Shown here: one piece after another, positions 1 through 10,571 of the stretch
Layout of the letters: each line of letters opens with the position of its first letter
Numbering within the stretch: position 1 is the stretch's first letter
Assembly: GCA_032718475.1 (NCBI GenBank)
Contig: JAUCBJ010003086.1
Location: 23,443-87,442 of the forward strand
DNA from: Nemertoderma westbladi
Taxonomy: Eukaryota; Xenacoelomorpha; Nemertodermatida; Nemertodermatidae
Direction of reading: 5' to 3'
Length of the DNA: 64,000 nucleotides
Position numbers and translations under genes: made by a program
Notes under the pieces: model-generated
The model's database searches: none
What the model was told of the DNA's origin: nothing
Seen by the model: only the letters and a program-made list of their open reading frames with translations

Positions 1-458
1 TTTGTATTTATTTGGGAAGGAATTAATTTTAGTCATCTCATCATTCATAATTTTGACTTCTTGTTGACATGGCAATACACCCCAACTCCAGCAAGCTCTA
101 AACTAATAATACGTGATACAAAATGCTCTACAAAACATGCTGGCAGAACAAAAAATCACGGTTTTATACTAGTTTCTATGAAACCAGAACCATTGGTTAA
201 ACACCCTAACTCCAACAAATCAGCTTACATTGAATGGCAAAACACCCTATAATTTTATTTCATCACTTTAATCCCATTTTCGTCATCTCTCACCATCTAT
301 TCTATTAAAAAAATCGAAGTTAGCCTGTTAAGTTCCCTTAGGACCCATTATCAGCGATTTCTCACAATGTCTTCAATGTTGAATTAGGGGAAACGCGTTT
401 AGGTTAATATCTCAAAATGTGTTTTTTTAGGATAGGGTGTATTGCCAAACAACGGCAG
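1..458. mobile_element. Right end of a TIR element (second copy of the 13,142-15,810 element)
   Basis: Bases 1-458 match 15,354-15,810 with only scattered mismatches, so the window opens inside a second copy of the same element. It ends in the same 28-bp terminal inverted repeat (431-458, ending ...CCAAACAACGGCAG). Subterminal motifs of the form GGCAAAACACCCTAT occur inside. A 63-codon open frame (61-252) is shared with the other copy, but it is short, begins at an arbitrary ATG and overlaps the subterminal motifs, so I do not call it a gene. Bases 459-576 beyond the element show nothing recognisable. Confidence 0.75.
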
Positions 459-884
459 TGTAGTACTATAGTAGTACTGTAGTATTTAATTTTACCATGC
501 ACACAGGTGAGATGTAACTGCCGATTGAATAATTAATCATTTAAATCATTGTGTGAAAAGTAGCACTTTTCAGCGTTTTGATCCGAGTGTATTTATCGAT
601 ATTTATGCGAGCGTAGCGAGTGAGGTATACTGTACAGTACATCATAAATATACAAAAAAAAACATTTTTGAAAAGAAGAAGCCTATTTGTTTTCTATGTA
701 ATAAATAATTTTATTTGATTTCAATTTCCATTGCCGTGATTATAGGGGCCTTAATTATAAAATTGGAAAATAATCTTACAGATATTGAATTTGGATCCAT
801 GGCGAATCGGCTAATGCAGAATGGCATTTATGGAAAACGAAAATCATACATGTTTTAATATTGGATTGGTATAATTTGTAACAG

Positions 885-2108
885 TTAAGTTGTATTAAAT
901 GTTTCTAGAAGTGCATCTTTTAGTAGAATGTAATCTTCTTTCTTGTTATAAACACTGCAAGATATCCTTATCCAGCGTCTGCCATTAAAACTGTAGAACC
1001 AAGGAACAACCTTGTTATTAGTCATAAATGTGAAATTCAATTCTATTTCTTCCTCATGCGGTATTGGATCTCCGGGAATCTCTATCATTCTCATACAAGG
1101 CGCTTCCATACTCCTCGGTATCTCCAGTTTATTGGTTCCCAAGGCTTCTGCTATCATCTCCTGAGCCCAAGAGATTAGAGGCTCAACGTAACCGTGAATG
1201 GCGTTAAACCCACCGATTGATTTATGGAAGTCGACTCCTGCTGAAGCGCTCAGGTAGTTACTGATGTCCTGAGTGCCTTGATCGAAAAACTTGTCCTGAA
1301 AAGTTCCTTTATAGGAGTGACTTGTAACTAGAGGTTTAACAGCTGTTTGGTACTCCGGTCGTACCCACATAACAGCACACCCTCTAGGCGCAAACGCCCA
1401 CTTGTGTAAATTTCCAACGTAGTAATCAACTCCAGCCTCTTCCATTTCCTTGAGGTCTACCGGTATTTGTCCGGGGCCGTGAGCTCCATCCACTACAATG
1501 ACCACGTTCAACTCCTTTAAAGTCGCAGCGATTCTGACGACCGGCCAAAGAATCGCACAACAACTACTGATGTGGTCCAATACTACAACTCTTATAGATC
1601 TGTTAGAGGAGCACGTCTTGTAGTAAAGGTCTACGATTTCCTCTTCTGATTTGATTGACAAGGGGACTTGTAAATTGATAACGTTCGCTGCATGTTTCTT
1701 AGTTACTTCATCTACAGTGTATCCGGTCGAGGTATATGTATGTGTCTGTCGCAGAATTGTACTGTTGCAATCTAATTGTAAACTATTGATGATCGTGCTG
1801 ATTCCAGTTGAAGTGTTCGCGACAAAAACTACGTCTTTTTTGTCAGAATTAAGAAACGAAGCAGTTCTTTCCAAAGAGGCGTTATATAGATCGCGCCATG
1901 TATCGCCGCTAAAGTAATCAGGTTTCTTCTCCATTAAATCAATCAGCTGATATTTATAATTGAGAACTCGTTTAGGACAGACACCATAGGAGCCGTGGTT
2001 GCAGAACGTCATGTAATTAAATGACAAACAGAATTCTTTCCTAATATCATCTCCGAATGAGGGAACATCCTCGTTTCTGTGATCTAACGATTCATAAACT
2101 ACCTCCAT
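885..2108 (-). CDS. Class-V PLP-dependent aminotransferase, isopenicillin-N-epimerase / cysteine-lyase-like (copy 1)
   Basis: A 407-residue, single-exon protein of the fold-type I PLP enzymes, aminotransferase class V, closest in style to isopenicillin N epimerase-like and hercynylcysteine-sulfoxide-lyase (Egt2/EgtE)-like proteins. Visible motifs are NHGSYG (37-42, substrate pocket near the N terminus), VANTSTG (96-102, cofactor-phosphate region), a DH pair (178-179), DGAHGPG (207-213, where D207 should pair with the pyridine nitrogen) and LHKWAF (234-239, where K236 is the expected Schiff-base lysine). All catalytic positions are intact and the length is normal for the family. No signal peptide is apparent, so a cytosolic location is likely. 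The ATG follows a short AT-rich leader shared with copy 3. An AATAAA lies downstream on the minus strand near 705-712. It differs from copy 3 (10572-11795) by about six residues. The real reaction cannot be read from sequence; C-S lyase, desulfhydrase and epimerase activities all occur in this family. Confidence 0.88.
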   Translation of the reverse strand: MEVVYESLDHRNEDVPSFGDDIRKEFCLSFNYMTFCNHGSYGVCPKRVLNYKYQLIDLMEKKPDYFSGDTWRDLYNASLERTASFLNSDKKDVVFVANTSTGISTIINSLQLDCNSTILRQTHTYTSTGYTVDEVTKKHAANVINLQVPLSIKSEEEIVDLYYKTCSSNRSIRVVVLDHISSCCAILWPVVRIAATLKELNVVIVVDGAHGPGQIPVDLKEMEEAGVDYYVGNLHKWAFAPRGCAVMWVRPEYQTAVKPLVTSHSYKGTFQDKFFDQGTQDISNYLSASAGVDFHKSIGGFNAIHGYVEPLISWAQEMIAEALGTNKLEIPRSMEAPCMRMIEIPGDPIPHEEEIELNFTFMTNNKVVPWFYSFNGRRWIRISCSVYNKKEDYILLKDALLETFNTT

Positions 2109-2599
2109 TTGTTTTGGTAATTATTTTATGTGATAGGAATATATTGCTGTGGACTCGTCCTGTCAGGAAATATGTGGATATGTTTTTTGAGTGAGATGTT
2201 TCAATAAAAACATTAACTAGGCTTATCTAACTAATCACTAATGTCTAACAATGAATTACATTTCAAACGTGATGGACTGGGGGTATTATTGATTTTGATT
2301 TGATTGCCTGGAGTAGATCGGTTCGTTAAGACTAACGGATCGGATAGGTTCAATGTTTTATTTACACTTCGGATTACTAACCTGAAATCATTTTTTAGTC
2401 ATCATGGATACTTTGGCAGATTTTTAATTGGTTCACAATTGATTGCAATCTTGTTACATCCTTGAAGGGTTGTAAAACCAGGTTCAATAATTATGTATGC
2501 TTTTACCGCCCATGTATGAACAATTAACATGTATAGCATAATATGTATTAACAATTTATCATCCTTGCTGCTTGCATTTTGACATGGCGCAATTCCGGT

Positions 2600-2830
2600 T
2601 AGTTTTTGGAGAAGCCTCATCTAATTGGGGACCCGCTCCCCTCTTTTTCAGTCTGCCCCCCTGTATGTCGTACTGCCTCCTCCCATTGAAACTGCGCCCT
2701 CCTTTGGGGAACCAATCCCCACTTTTAGGGGACGTCCCCTTTCATTGGGGCCGGCACCATATCTTTTTATTAGAACCTACTCCCTCCCTTTTGGAGATCC
2801 CCCTCTCCCCAAAGTGTGTTAACTCATATC
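2600..2830. other. C-rich block with short GGGGA/TCCCC palindromes
   Basis: A locally GC-rich stretch with many CCCC/GGGG words in an otherwise AT-rich area, including the perfect palindrome AGGGGACGTCCCCT (about 2,728-2,741). It lies upstream of copy 1 and downstream of copy 2. A shortened relative is found at about 8,060-8,110 in the right arm. The open frames through it look accidental. The rest of 2,830-3,540 is AT-rich with no feature seen. Confidence 0.4.
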
Positions 2831-3540
2831 GGATTGATTTAATCCTTAAATATTCATTTAAATATTGTTGTAGTGTATACGGAATACTAACATAAATAAT
2901 TGTATGTAAGTGTGGGCCTAATGTTTACTTCAGGGAACTGTAACTACTGTATCACTATTTTTAGACGTTACTATACTGTTTCTAACATTGCGTTGTTTGC
3001 ATTATTTTCTAACTGTTTATCAATTAATTAAATAATTTATTATTGGTTACTTAACTAATGTACATCGTATCTCATATCATTAGTAATTGTAATATATTAT
3101 AATTTCTACATAAAAATATAATTATTATATAGGTTTGTTACATCGTGCAGTACAGTATATAAATAATTTACATTCAATTTATTAATACATTAAACCAATG
3201 GTTCCAACTCTCGGTTGCCAATTCGAAGGTAGATGTTTAGCTACTGTATAGTTGCAGGTATAAAAACAATGTTAATTAATATTTTAGAAGTTAAAGTTGA
3301 CGCCCCAAAACGCTCTCAGCCGTACCGGTAGTGTTAGAAATAATCACCGTTCGGAGTTGTTACCAATGCTAGTGTCTCAATCTGATTCAAATGAAATGCA
3401 TTTACAATTTGATATCCTGTGTAGTTAATTAGTCTGTTCTTCTTTACAAAATAGCACAAATTTAGCACGATGCGTTATTAACATTTTTATTGTTTTGATA
3501 TTAAAAATAAATTTGTGTACAGAAGATTTGGTATTGAAGT

Positions 3541-4776
3541 TCATTTCTTTATAAGCGTTTCCACAAGAGCGCCTTTTAATTTAATAAAATCGTCTTTTTT
3601 GCTATAAACATTACCAGAAATCCTCAACCACCTTCTTCCGTTGAAGGAATAGAACCATTGCATTATGACTTGGTATTTCGCCATAATTGCGTTATTCAAT
3701 TCTATTTCTTCCTCATGCGGTATTGGATCTCCAGGAATCTCTATCATTCTCATACAAGGCGCTTCCATACTCCTCGGTATCTCTAGTTTATCGGTTCCCA
3801 AGGCTTCTGCTATCATCTCCTGAGCCCAAGAGATTAGAGGCTCAACGTAACCGTGAATGGCGTTAAACCCACCGATTGATTTATGGAAGTCGAGTCCTGC
3901 CGAAGCGCTCAGGTAGTTACTGATGTCCTGAGTGCCTTGATCGAAAAACTTATCCTGAAAAGTTCCGGTTTGGAAACTTGTAACTAGAGGTTTAACAGCT
4001 GTTTGGTACTCCGGCCGTACCCACATAACAGCGCACCCTCTAGGCGCAAACGCCCACTTGTGTAAATTTCCAACGTAGTAATCAACTCCAGCCTCTTCCA
4101 TTTCCTTGAGGTCTACCGGTATTTGTCCGGGGCCGTGAGCTCCATCGACTACAATGACCACGTTCAACTCCTTTAAAGTCGCTGCGATTCTGACAACCGG
4201 CCAAAGAATCGCACAACAACTACTGATGTGGTCCAATACTACAACTCTTATAGATCTGTTAGAGGAGCACGTCTTGTAGTAAAGGTCTACGATTTCCTCT
4301 TCTGATTTGATTGGTAAATGGACATCTAATTTAGTGACTTTCGTGGAATGTTTTTGAGCTATTTCTTCAACAATACGAGCTGTTGATGCGTATGTGTACA
4401 TGTGCGCCAATATTACGCTGTTGGAATCTAACGATATACTTCTAAGAATTGTATTGATTCCAGTTGTAGTGTTCGCGACAAAAACTACGTCTTTTTTGTC
4501 GGAATTAAGAAAAGAGGCGGTTCTTTCCAAAGAGGCGTTATATAGGTCGCGGCATGTGTTGCCATAGTGATAAAAATAATCCGGTTGCTTCTCCATTAAA
4601 TCAATTAGCTGATATTTATAATTGAGAACTCGTTTAGGGCAGACACCATAGGAGCCGTGGTTGCAGAACGTCATGTCATTAAATGACAAACAGAATTCTT
4701 TCCTAATATCGTCTCCGAATGAGGGAGGATTATTGAAACAATCAGCTGGAGTTTCGTAAATTACTTTCGTTTTCAT
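3541..4776 (-). CDS. Class-V PLP-dependent aminotransferase, isopenicillin-N-epimerase / cysteine-lyase-like (copy 2)
   Basis: A 411-residue intronless paralogue of copies 1 and 3. The catalytic motifs are conserved: NHGSYG at 39-44, VANTTTG near 100-106, D211 in DGAHGPG and K240 in LHKWAF. Residues 156-365 or so are almost identical to the other copies. Three parts are clearly different: the N-terminal 18 residues, the region from about 106 to 155 that follows the phosphate-binding loop, and the last 50 or so residues. This mosaic suggests gene conversion among the copies. An AATAAA on the minus strand (3,486-3,491) sits about 50 bp past the stop. The 5' flank (4,777-4,905) is similar to the region just before the pseudogene at 7513. 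The likely role is the same as copy 1, perhaps with altered substrate preference (inference). Confidence 0.88.
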   Translation of the reverse strand: MKTKVIYETPADCFNNPPSFGDDIRKEFCLSFNDMTFCNHGSYGVCPKRVLNYKYQLIDLMEKQPDYFYHYGNTCRDLYNASLERTASFLNSDKKDVVFVANTTTGINTILRSISLDSNSVILAHMYTYASTARIVEEIAQKHSTKVTKLDVHLPIKSEEEIVDLYYKTCSSNRSIRVVVLDHISSCCAILWPVVRIAATLKELNVVIVVDGAHGPGQIPVDLKEMEEAGVDYYVGNLHKWAFAPRGCAVMWVRPEYQTAVKPLVTSFQTGTFQDKFFDQGTQDISNYLSASAGLDFHKSIGGFNAIHGYVEPLISWAQEMIAEALGTDKLEIPRSMEAPCMRMIEIPGDPIPHEEEIELNNAIMAKYQVIMQWFYSFNGRRWLRISGNVYSKKDDFIKLKGALVETLIKK

Positions 4777-4905
4777 TGCGATTGTCGTGGATTTGTTGCG
4801 GATTAAGATTTTGTAGATTGTGTATAAATTAATTTATGTAAATTTCGTTTGTTGACAACTGTTCATTTATTATTAATTATTTAAACAATTATAATTATAG
4901 ACAAC

Positions 4906-5515
4906 AATAATTGAGTAGGCCTAACTATTGTAATAAGATAAGCCACTATTTTTTAACTATAATTTTCTCGGATTTGCATTTTCAAAATATTTAGTTTTTA
5001 GAAAATTTGGTTAACACTTGGATTGGAGATGTGGAAATACAAGTAACTCGAGAATTTAATGACCTTTTAATCTTCTCTGAAATTATTTATTTCTCATAAT
5101 AAATTATAATAAAAACTCCACTGTTTTGGCAGCACCAGTACAAAATCTGATGAAATTTTGAAAAAGCAGAAAATATGTTTATTTGAAACAATTTGAAAAG
5201 ACATTCGACTATTCTAACAATCAACTATACTTATTTAAATTTAAAGAATATTCCTTGATAAGTACTGGTAAATATTGTACTTTGATATTCACAATATACA
5301 TTGTCAAAGTAAACAAAACAAAGAACCTGACCACCCGACCCATGACCTATTCTATAGAACCCGATGAGCAATGTTGGGTGAGAGCTGCGGTAACTAATTA
5401 TTATATTTTTAATATTTAATCGTGGGACGGAATAATGTCCTCAACTAAACTTTAAATTATTTAGTTTATATCCGATTGGTATAATCCATAAGGAATTTGA
5501 GTTTAGTACCAAACC
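4906..5515. other. AT-rich spacer without a recognised gene
   Basis: AT-rich DNA at the inner edge of the left arm. A 78-codon open frame (5183-5419) has no recognisable family, and its composition is that of the surrounding DNA, so it is not called. Confidence 0.4.
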
Positions 5516-5597
5516 GTAAACTATATATCAATTGCGTTATAAACTCATACTAATTAGTAAACTATATATCAATTACGTTATAAACTCATACTAATTA
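5516..5597. repeat. Tandem duplication, 41-bp unit, two copies
   Basis: The segment starting GTAAACTATATATCAATT at 5516 is repeated at 5557 with one substitution (GCG to ACG). From 5598 to 5993 nothing else is recognised. Confidence 0.85.
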
Positions 5598-5993
5598 TTT
5601 TGTATTTAATATATTGTCGGGTGTAGATAACCTTTCTTAACAAGCACTGAAACAAAATTTTGATAATCAATCAAAATATTTGTTCTCGCATAAAAAGCAC
5701 ATCTGCATCTTAAGGGTGGCCGTATTTATTATCAATAACGGAATCAGTACTAAAGTATATAATCAATGTACTAGATTTAAATTTATCTGCTATGGTGGTA
5801 AGGCGGGTGAGTATTTTCAATCCTTACTTTTTTAATAATCGTAAATTATTATCCGAGGCTGCAATCTGTGACTTTATGCAACTCTAATGTACTGTACTAT
5901 CGAACTTGCGTATCGATGTAGTACGTCACTCCATTTTCTATATCTAAGTGAGCTAAGTAGCTATGGGAGTCGGCGAACGTGAAAACCGCCACT

Positions 5994-7105
5994 GGAAACC
6001 CCAACACGGAATGTGTTAGCTAGATAGTGTGCTGAAAACCCCAACACGGAATGTGTTAGCTAGATAGTGTGCTGAAAACCCCAACACGGAATGTGTTAGC
6101 TAGATAGTGTGCTGAAAACCCCAACACGGAATGTGTTAGCTAGATAGTGTGCTGAAAACCCCAACACGGAATGTGTTAGCTAGATAGTGTGCTGAAAACC
6201 CCCAACACGGAATGTGTTAGCTAGATAGTGTGCTGAAAACCCCAACACGGAATGTGTTAGCTAGATAGTGTGCTGAAAACCCCAACACGGAATGTGTTAG
6301 CTAGATAGTGTGCTGAAAACCCCAACACGGAATGTGTTAGCTAGATAGTGTGCTGAAAACCCCAACACGGAATGTGTTAGCTAGATAGTGTGCTGAAAAC
6401 CCCAACACGGAATGTGTTAGCTAGATAGTGTACTGAAAACCCCAACACGGTATGTGTTAGCTAGATATTGTGCTGGAAACCCCAACACGGAATGTGTTAG
6501 CTAGATAGTGTGCTGAAAACCCCAACACGGAATGTGTTAGCTAGATAGTGTGCTGAAAACCCCAACACGGAATGTGTTAGCGAGATAGTGTGCTGAAAAC
6601 CCCAACACGGAATGTGTTAGCTAGATAGTGTGCTGAAAACCCCAACACGGAATGTGTTAGCTAGATAGTGTGCTGAAAACCCCAACACGGAATGTGTTAG
6701 CTAGATAGTGTGCTGAAAACCCCAACACGGAATGTGTTAGCTAGATAGTGTGCTGAAAACCCCAACACTGAATGTGTTAGCTAGATAGTGTGCTGAAAAC
6801 CCCAACACGGAATGTGTTAGCTAGATAGAATGCCGAAAACCCCAACACGGAATGTGTTAGCTAGATAGTGTGCTGAAATCCCCAACACGGAATGTGTTAG
6901 CTTGATAGTGTGCTGAAAACCCCAACACGGAATCTGTTAGCTAGATAATGTGCTGAAAACCCCAACACGGAATGTGTTAGCTAGATAGTGTGCTACAAAC
7001 CCCAACACGGAATGTGTTAGCTAGATAGTGTGCTGAAAACCCCAACACGGAATGTGTTAGCTACATAGTTTGCTGAAAACCCCAACACGGAATGTATTAG
7101 GTAGG
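5994..7105. repeat. 40-bp minisatellite at the centre of the palindrome, about 28 copies
   Basis: Head-to-tail units contain CCCCAACACGGAATGTGTT followed by AGCTAGATAGTGTGCTGAAAA. The period is 40 bp and most units are identical, with scattered point changes concentrated toward the right half (6,430-7,100). Each unit holds AACAC-GGAAT-GTGTT, a 5-bp stem with a 5-base loop. The array lies between the divergent gene arms. It has no spacers, so it is not CRISPR-like. Confidence 0.95.
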
Positions 7106-7399
7106 TAGTAGGTACTACTGCATGACAGCCAGACGGGATTCAGTTAAACATGTAAACTAACATCGGAAATGTAATCACCACCCATATTAAACACTTTAGC
7201 TATAGCTGGTGCGCTTTACTATATATTTTTGATGTTGACAGACAGACAGACCAACGATCGAATATACATCCTGCGTCAAGCCTCGTGTGCATAAACCAGT
7301 ATTTCAAATAAAATCTGATTTCATCGTAAAATGCACACTTTCCTGGTGGGTCATTTCTTGACCCATCCGGTATCTATGTATCAGTTACTCACCCGCAAA
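7106..7399. other. Spacer, no gene seen
   Basis: A unique-looking stretch with short GTAGGTA and CAGACAGACAGA runs. No coding signal or RNA gene was recognised. Confidence 0.35.
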
Positions 7400-7512
7400 G
7401 GGTAGGTTAACTAATTAATAATAAATTATCTATAATCAATTAAATAATTAAAAATGTATAGTGGTTAACAAACAAAATTTACATAAATCACAATTTATAA
7501 CACTTTACTGTA

Positions 7513-8059
7513 GTTGAACGTGGTCATTGTGGGTGGACGGAGCTCACAGCCCCTGTCTCTGTCAAATACCGGTAGATCTCACGAATACCATTACGGATGA
7601 AAGGTACGACCGGAGTACCAAACAGCTGTTAAACCTCTTGTTACAAGTCACTCCTATAAAGGAACTTTTCAGGACAAGTTTTCCGATCGAGGCACTCATC
7701 AGGACATCAGTAACTACCTGAGCGCTTCAGCAGGAGTCGACTTCCATAAATCAATCGGTGGGTTTAACGCCATTCACGGTTACGTTGAGCTTCTAATCTC
7801 TTGGGCTCAGGAGATGATAGCAGAAGCCTTGGGAACCGATAAACTAGAGATACCGAGGAGTATGGAAGAGCCTTGTATGAGAATGATAGAGATTCCTGGA
7901 GATCCAATACCGCATGAGGAAGAAATAGAATTGAATAAAAAGTCTTTCATCCGAAGAAGGTGGTTGAGGATTTCTGGTAATGTTTATAGCAAAACAGACG
8001 ATTTTATTAATAATTAAAAGACTCCCTGGTGGAAACGCTTATAAAGAAATGAACTTCAC
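7513..8059 (+). pseudogene. Broken class-V aminotransferase (copy 4)
   Basis: It starts abruptly at the codons for residue ~200 (GTTGAACGTGGTCATTG) directly after a promoter-like flank shared with copy 2, so about the first 200 codons are missing. A second deletion near 7,575-7,605 removes the codons for about residues 221-247, including the Schiff-base lysine. Frame-disrupting changes also occur near 7,540-7,600 and 7,690, leaving only a 67-codon open tail (7814-8017). The first half (SHSYKGTF-type coding) resembles copies 1 and 3, while the last 110 bp resemble copy 2, so the remnant is chimeric. It cannot encode an active enzyme. Confidence 0.85.
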
Positions 8060-8229
8060 TTCAGTGGGGCGGTTTCAAAGAGTGGGGGGAGCCTCGAAGG
8101 GTGGGGGATACTAAAAAACTAACTGGAATTTCGCCATGTCAAAATAGAAGCAGTAAGGATGATAATTTGTTAATATTATATACAATACGTTAAAGGTTGA
8201 TACATGGGGTGGTAAATGCATACATAATT

Positions 8230-10173
8230 TTATTTACGAAGATACACCCTTAACAGGGTAAATTTAATTGCCAATATTTAAATAAAATTACGGATGTTAA
8301 AATATATATACAGTAAGCAAGTATAAACATTCGAGGGCAAGATGGACAAGATTATATATGATACAGGTTTTCTGCGTTAGACCCATAGAATTCACAAATA
8401 CACAGATTAAAGCGATCGTGATAAAGGCACTTTATTGCTGCGCAGACGATGATGGCATCAATGCGCCGTTGTGCGGGTCACAACATGTCGTTCAGCTGCC
8501 TCGCACCTTTCCAAGAAGAACTTGTGAACGCAGGACCAAGTTAATATCCCTGGTTGGTAAAATTTGCCAATCGTTCAGATCTATGTTCCTTGTAAGCGTT
8601 AATTGCTTCCGAGTTAAACATTAAGGGGTGTTTATCGAAGAGGTCTTCCACTAATGACTTTTCGCCGATGGCCTTTAAGGCTATTGTTGATGATGCAGTC
8701 TTATGTAAACGTAACATACGTTTAACGAATCTCGACTTGATTTTGTCAATCTCCTTCAAATTTGAGAGATTGAAATATATTGCTATCTCAGAAAAGGCAT
8801 AAGTCGCTAAAGGCTCGATTTTCATGTTGAATATTTTCATTGCCGTAGAGATTGACAGACGATGGAGATTTACTAAGCACACAGGAGCTGAAAATGATAT
8901 AATTTTCATTTAGGCGATGTGTTTACTAAAACATTGCCGATGATACCATGCTCGAAGCATGGGGGCGAGATCTGCGAAGAGCACTAAACAAGTCGGCGAT
9001 AATGAGTCACCCTGGATTATTCCTCGTAAATGAGTTATTCATTTAGAAAACCGCAGGCCATCGGAAACTTTTATTGAGTTACTTGTTAACATTGCTTTAA
9101 TAAAATTGAATAATTCCCTTTGATGCCGAATTGACTGTATATTTTCCATAATAAAACAGATCGATTTATGAAAGCAACATAAATAAATAACCTTTCGATT
9201 ATGTTGCCCATGTAAAATATGTGTAATGATTGTCAGTAATTTTTTGATTGCCATTAATGTAGATAATGTAGGTACAAATCCGAACTGTTCCAGCGGAATG
9301 AGGTGAGGGATATTGCACTGCACCCGTTTGTTGAAAATCGAAGTTATAAGTTTCAATAAGACACTGATCAAGGCTATATACCTCGATAGTGCTTATTGCC
9401 CATTGCGATGGAACAGAACCAATTTCAAGGCACACCTTTGAATGTGAATTATTTGCAGAAGATAAATCTTTATATGTTCATAAAAAACTCGGTCAGGCCC
9501 ACAAGTCTTCTTTGACTTTGAATTATGGACTGCGTGTTCAACGGATTACTCACTACACCAAGGATATTTTGAAAATGACCTGCTTCTATTACTCCTTGGG
9601 GGATCGGGGCAGGCTGATTATGTTTCGTCTCTTGGAAGAGCGTTCATGGGTTGATCTCGCAATGTTGGAGCCTCTCAAGTACTTGCATTTCCTCAAAGGT
9701 GATCTTTTTCTCATTTAGTAGTTGCTTGTAATCCCTTCTTTTACTCCAGTAGAGATTGTCAGCATCTTGGGAGTCCCCACGGCCTTTCATTGCTCGCAAG
9801 CGTTAATCTTTCACTCGTTGGCACGTCAGTAGAACCATGGCTTCCAAAAGGTCTCAGAATTATCACCGAACTTTCTGTCACCCGAAGCGCTGTTTAACGA
9901 CGATGTGAGCAAGTCAGTAGCAGTATCGATTCATTGATTAAAAGATCCTCAATGTTCACTCACTGAAGGTTCCTGGATAAAATGTTCAGATTCAAGTTTC
10001 CTTTGAAAGAAGGCTGAAGTTCAATCTCATATGTATTATGACAATAGAGTTCGATGTTCAGCTGTAATTGTTGGTGTTTCCGTATAGGATTGCTTTTAAT
10101 GGAAACAGACGGAGTTCTAATTTGATGACAGGGCGATGTTGATGTGTTTCTGTTGAAGTAAAGATTGATGGTG
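8230..10173 (-). mobile_element. Decayed LINE (non-LTR retrotransposon) with 9-bp target duplication
   Basis: A 1,944-bp insertion into the right palindrome arm, bounded by direct repeats TACATAATT at 8,221-8,229 and 10,174-10,182. The uninterrupted sequence is visible at about 2,490 in the left arm. On the minus strand, pieces of a reverse transcriptase are readable. They include VPSQWAIS (about 9,400) and LIPLEQFGFVP (about 9,300), typical of the early RT palm and fingers, and a C-terminal piece at 8541-8909 with the words PLATYAFSEIAIYF and SRFVKRMLRLHKTASS. Stops and frameshifts break it, so it is dead. The long plus-strand frames in this interval are antisense shadows. Confidence 0.75.
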
Positions 10174-10571
10174 TACATAATTATTTAACCTGGTTTTATA
10201 ACCCTTGAAAGATGTAACAAGATTGCAATCAATTGTATTTGCCATACTTGTGAACCAATTAAAAATCTGCCAATCTACATGACTAAAATGATTGTAGGCC
10301 ATCAGGTTAGTAATCCGAAGTGTAAATAAAACATTGAACCTATCCGATCCGTTAGTCTTAATGAACCGATCTACTCCAGGCAATCAAATCAATAATACCC
10401 CCAGTCCATCACGTTTGTAATGTAATTCATTGTTAGACATTAGTGATTAGTGAGATAGGCCTAGTTAATGTTTTTATTGAAACATCTCACTCAAAAACAT
10501 ATCCACATACTTCCTGACAGGACGAGTCCACAACAATATATTCCTATCACATAAAATAATTACCAAAACAA

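Larger units (their letters stand above)
577..4905. repeat. Left arm of a large imperfect inverted duplication
   Basis: This block reappears reverse-complemented at 7,400-12,077. Three matches define it. Gene 885-2108 with both flanks corresponds to 10572-11795 with its flanks. Bases 2,490-2,640 correspond to 8,080-8,230. The upstream region of gene 3541-4776 (about 4,820-4,900) corresponds to about 7,460-7,512. The outer edge is near 577, where similarity to the right arm stops in a stretch reading TACACTCGGATC. The arm holds about 0.9 kb (2,660-3,540) that the right arm lacks. Arm limits are estimated by eye. Confidence 0.75.

Noticed and set aside
1651-1917. Antisense 88-codon frame, also seen at 10763-11029
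   Set aside because: It is a shadow of the aminotransferase coding strand, duplicated with it.
5994-7105. Array resembling a CRISPR locus
   Set aside because: Units are directly adjacent with no variable spacers, and the setting is an animal genome; it is a minisatellite.
8358-8624. Plus-strand open frame
   Set aside because: It overlaps and opposes the LINE reverse-transcriptase remnant; no family resemblance.
9389-9718. 109-codon plus-strand frame
   Set aside because: It is antisense to the LINE remnant, whose minus strand reads recognisable RT words.
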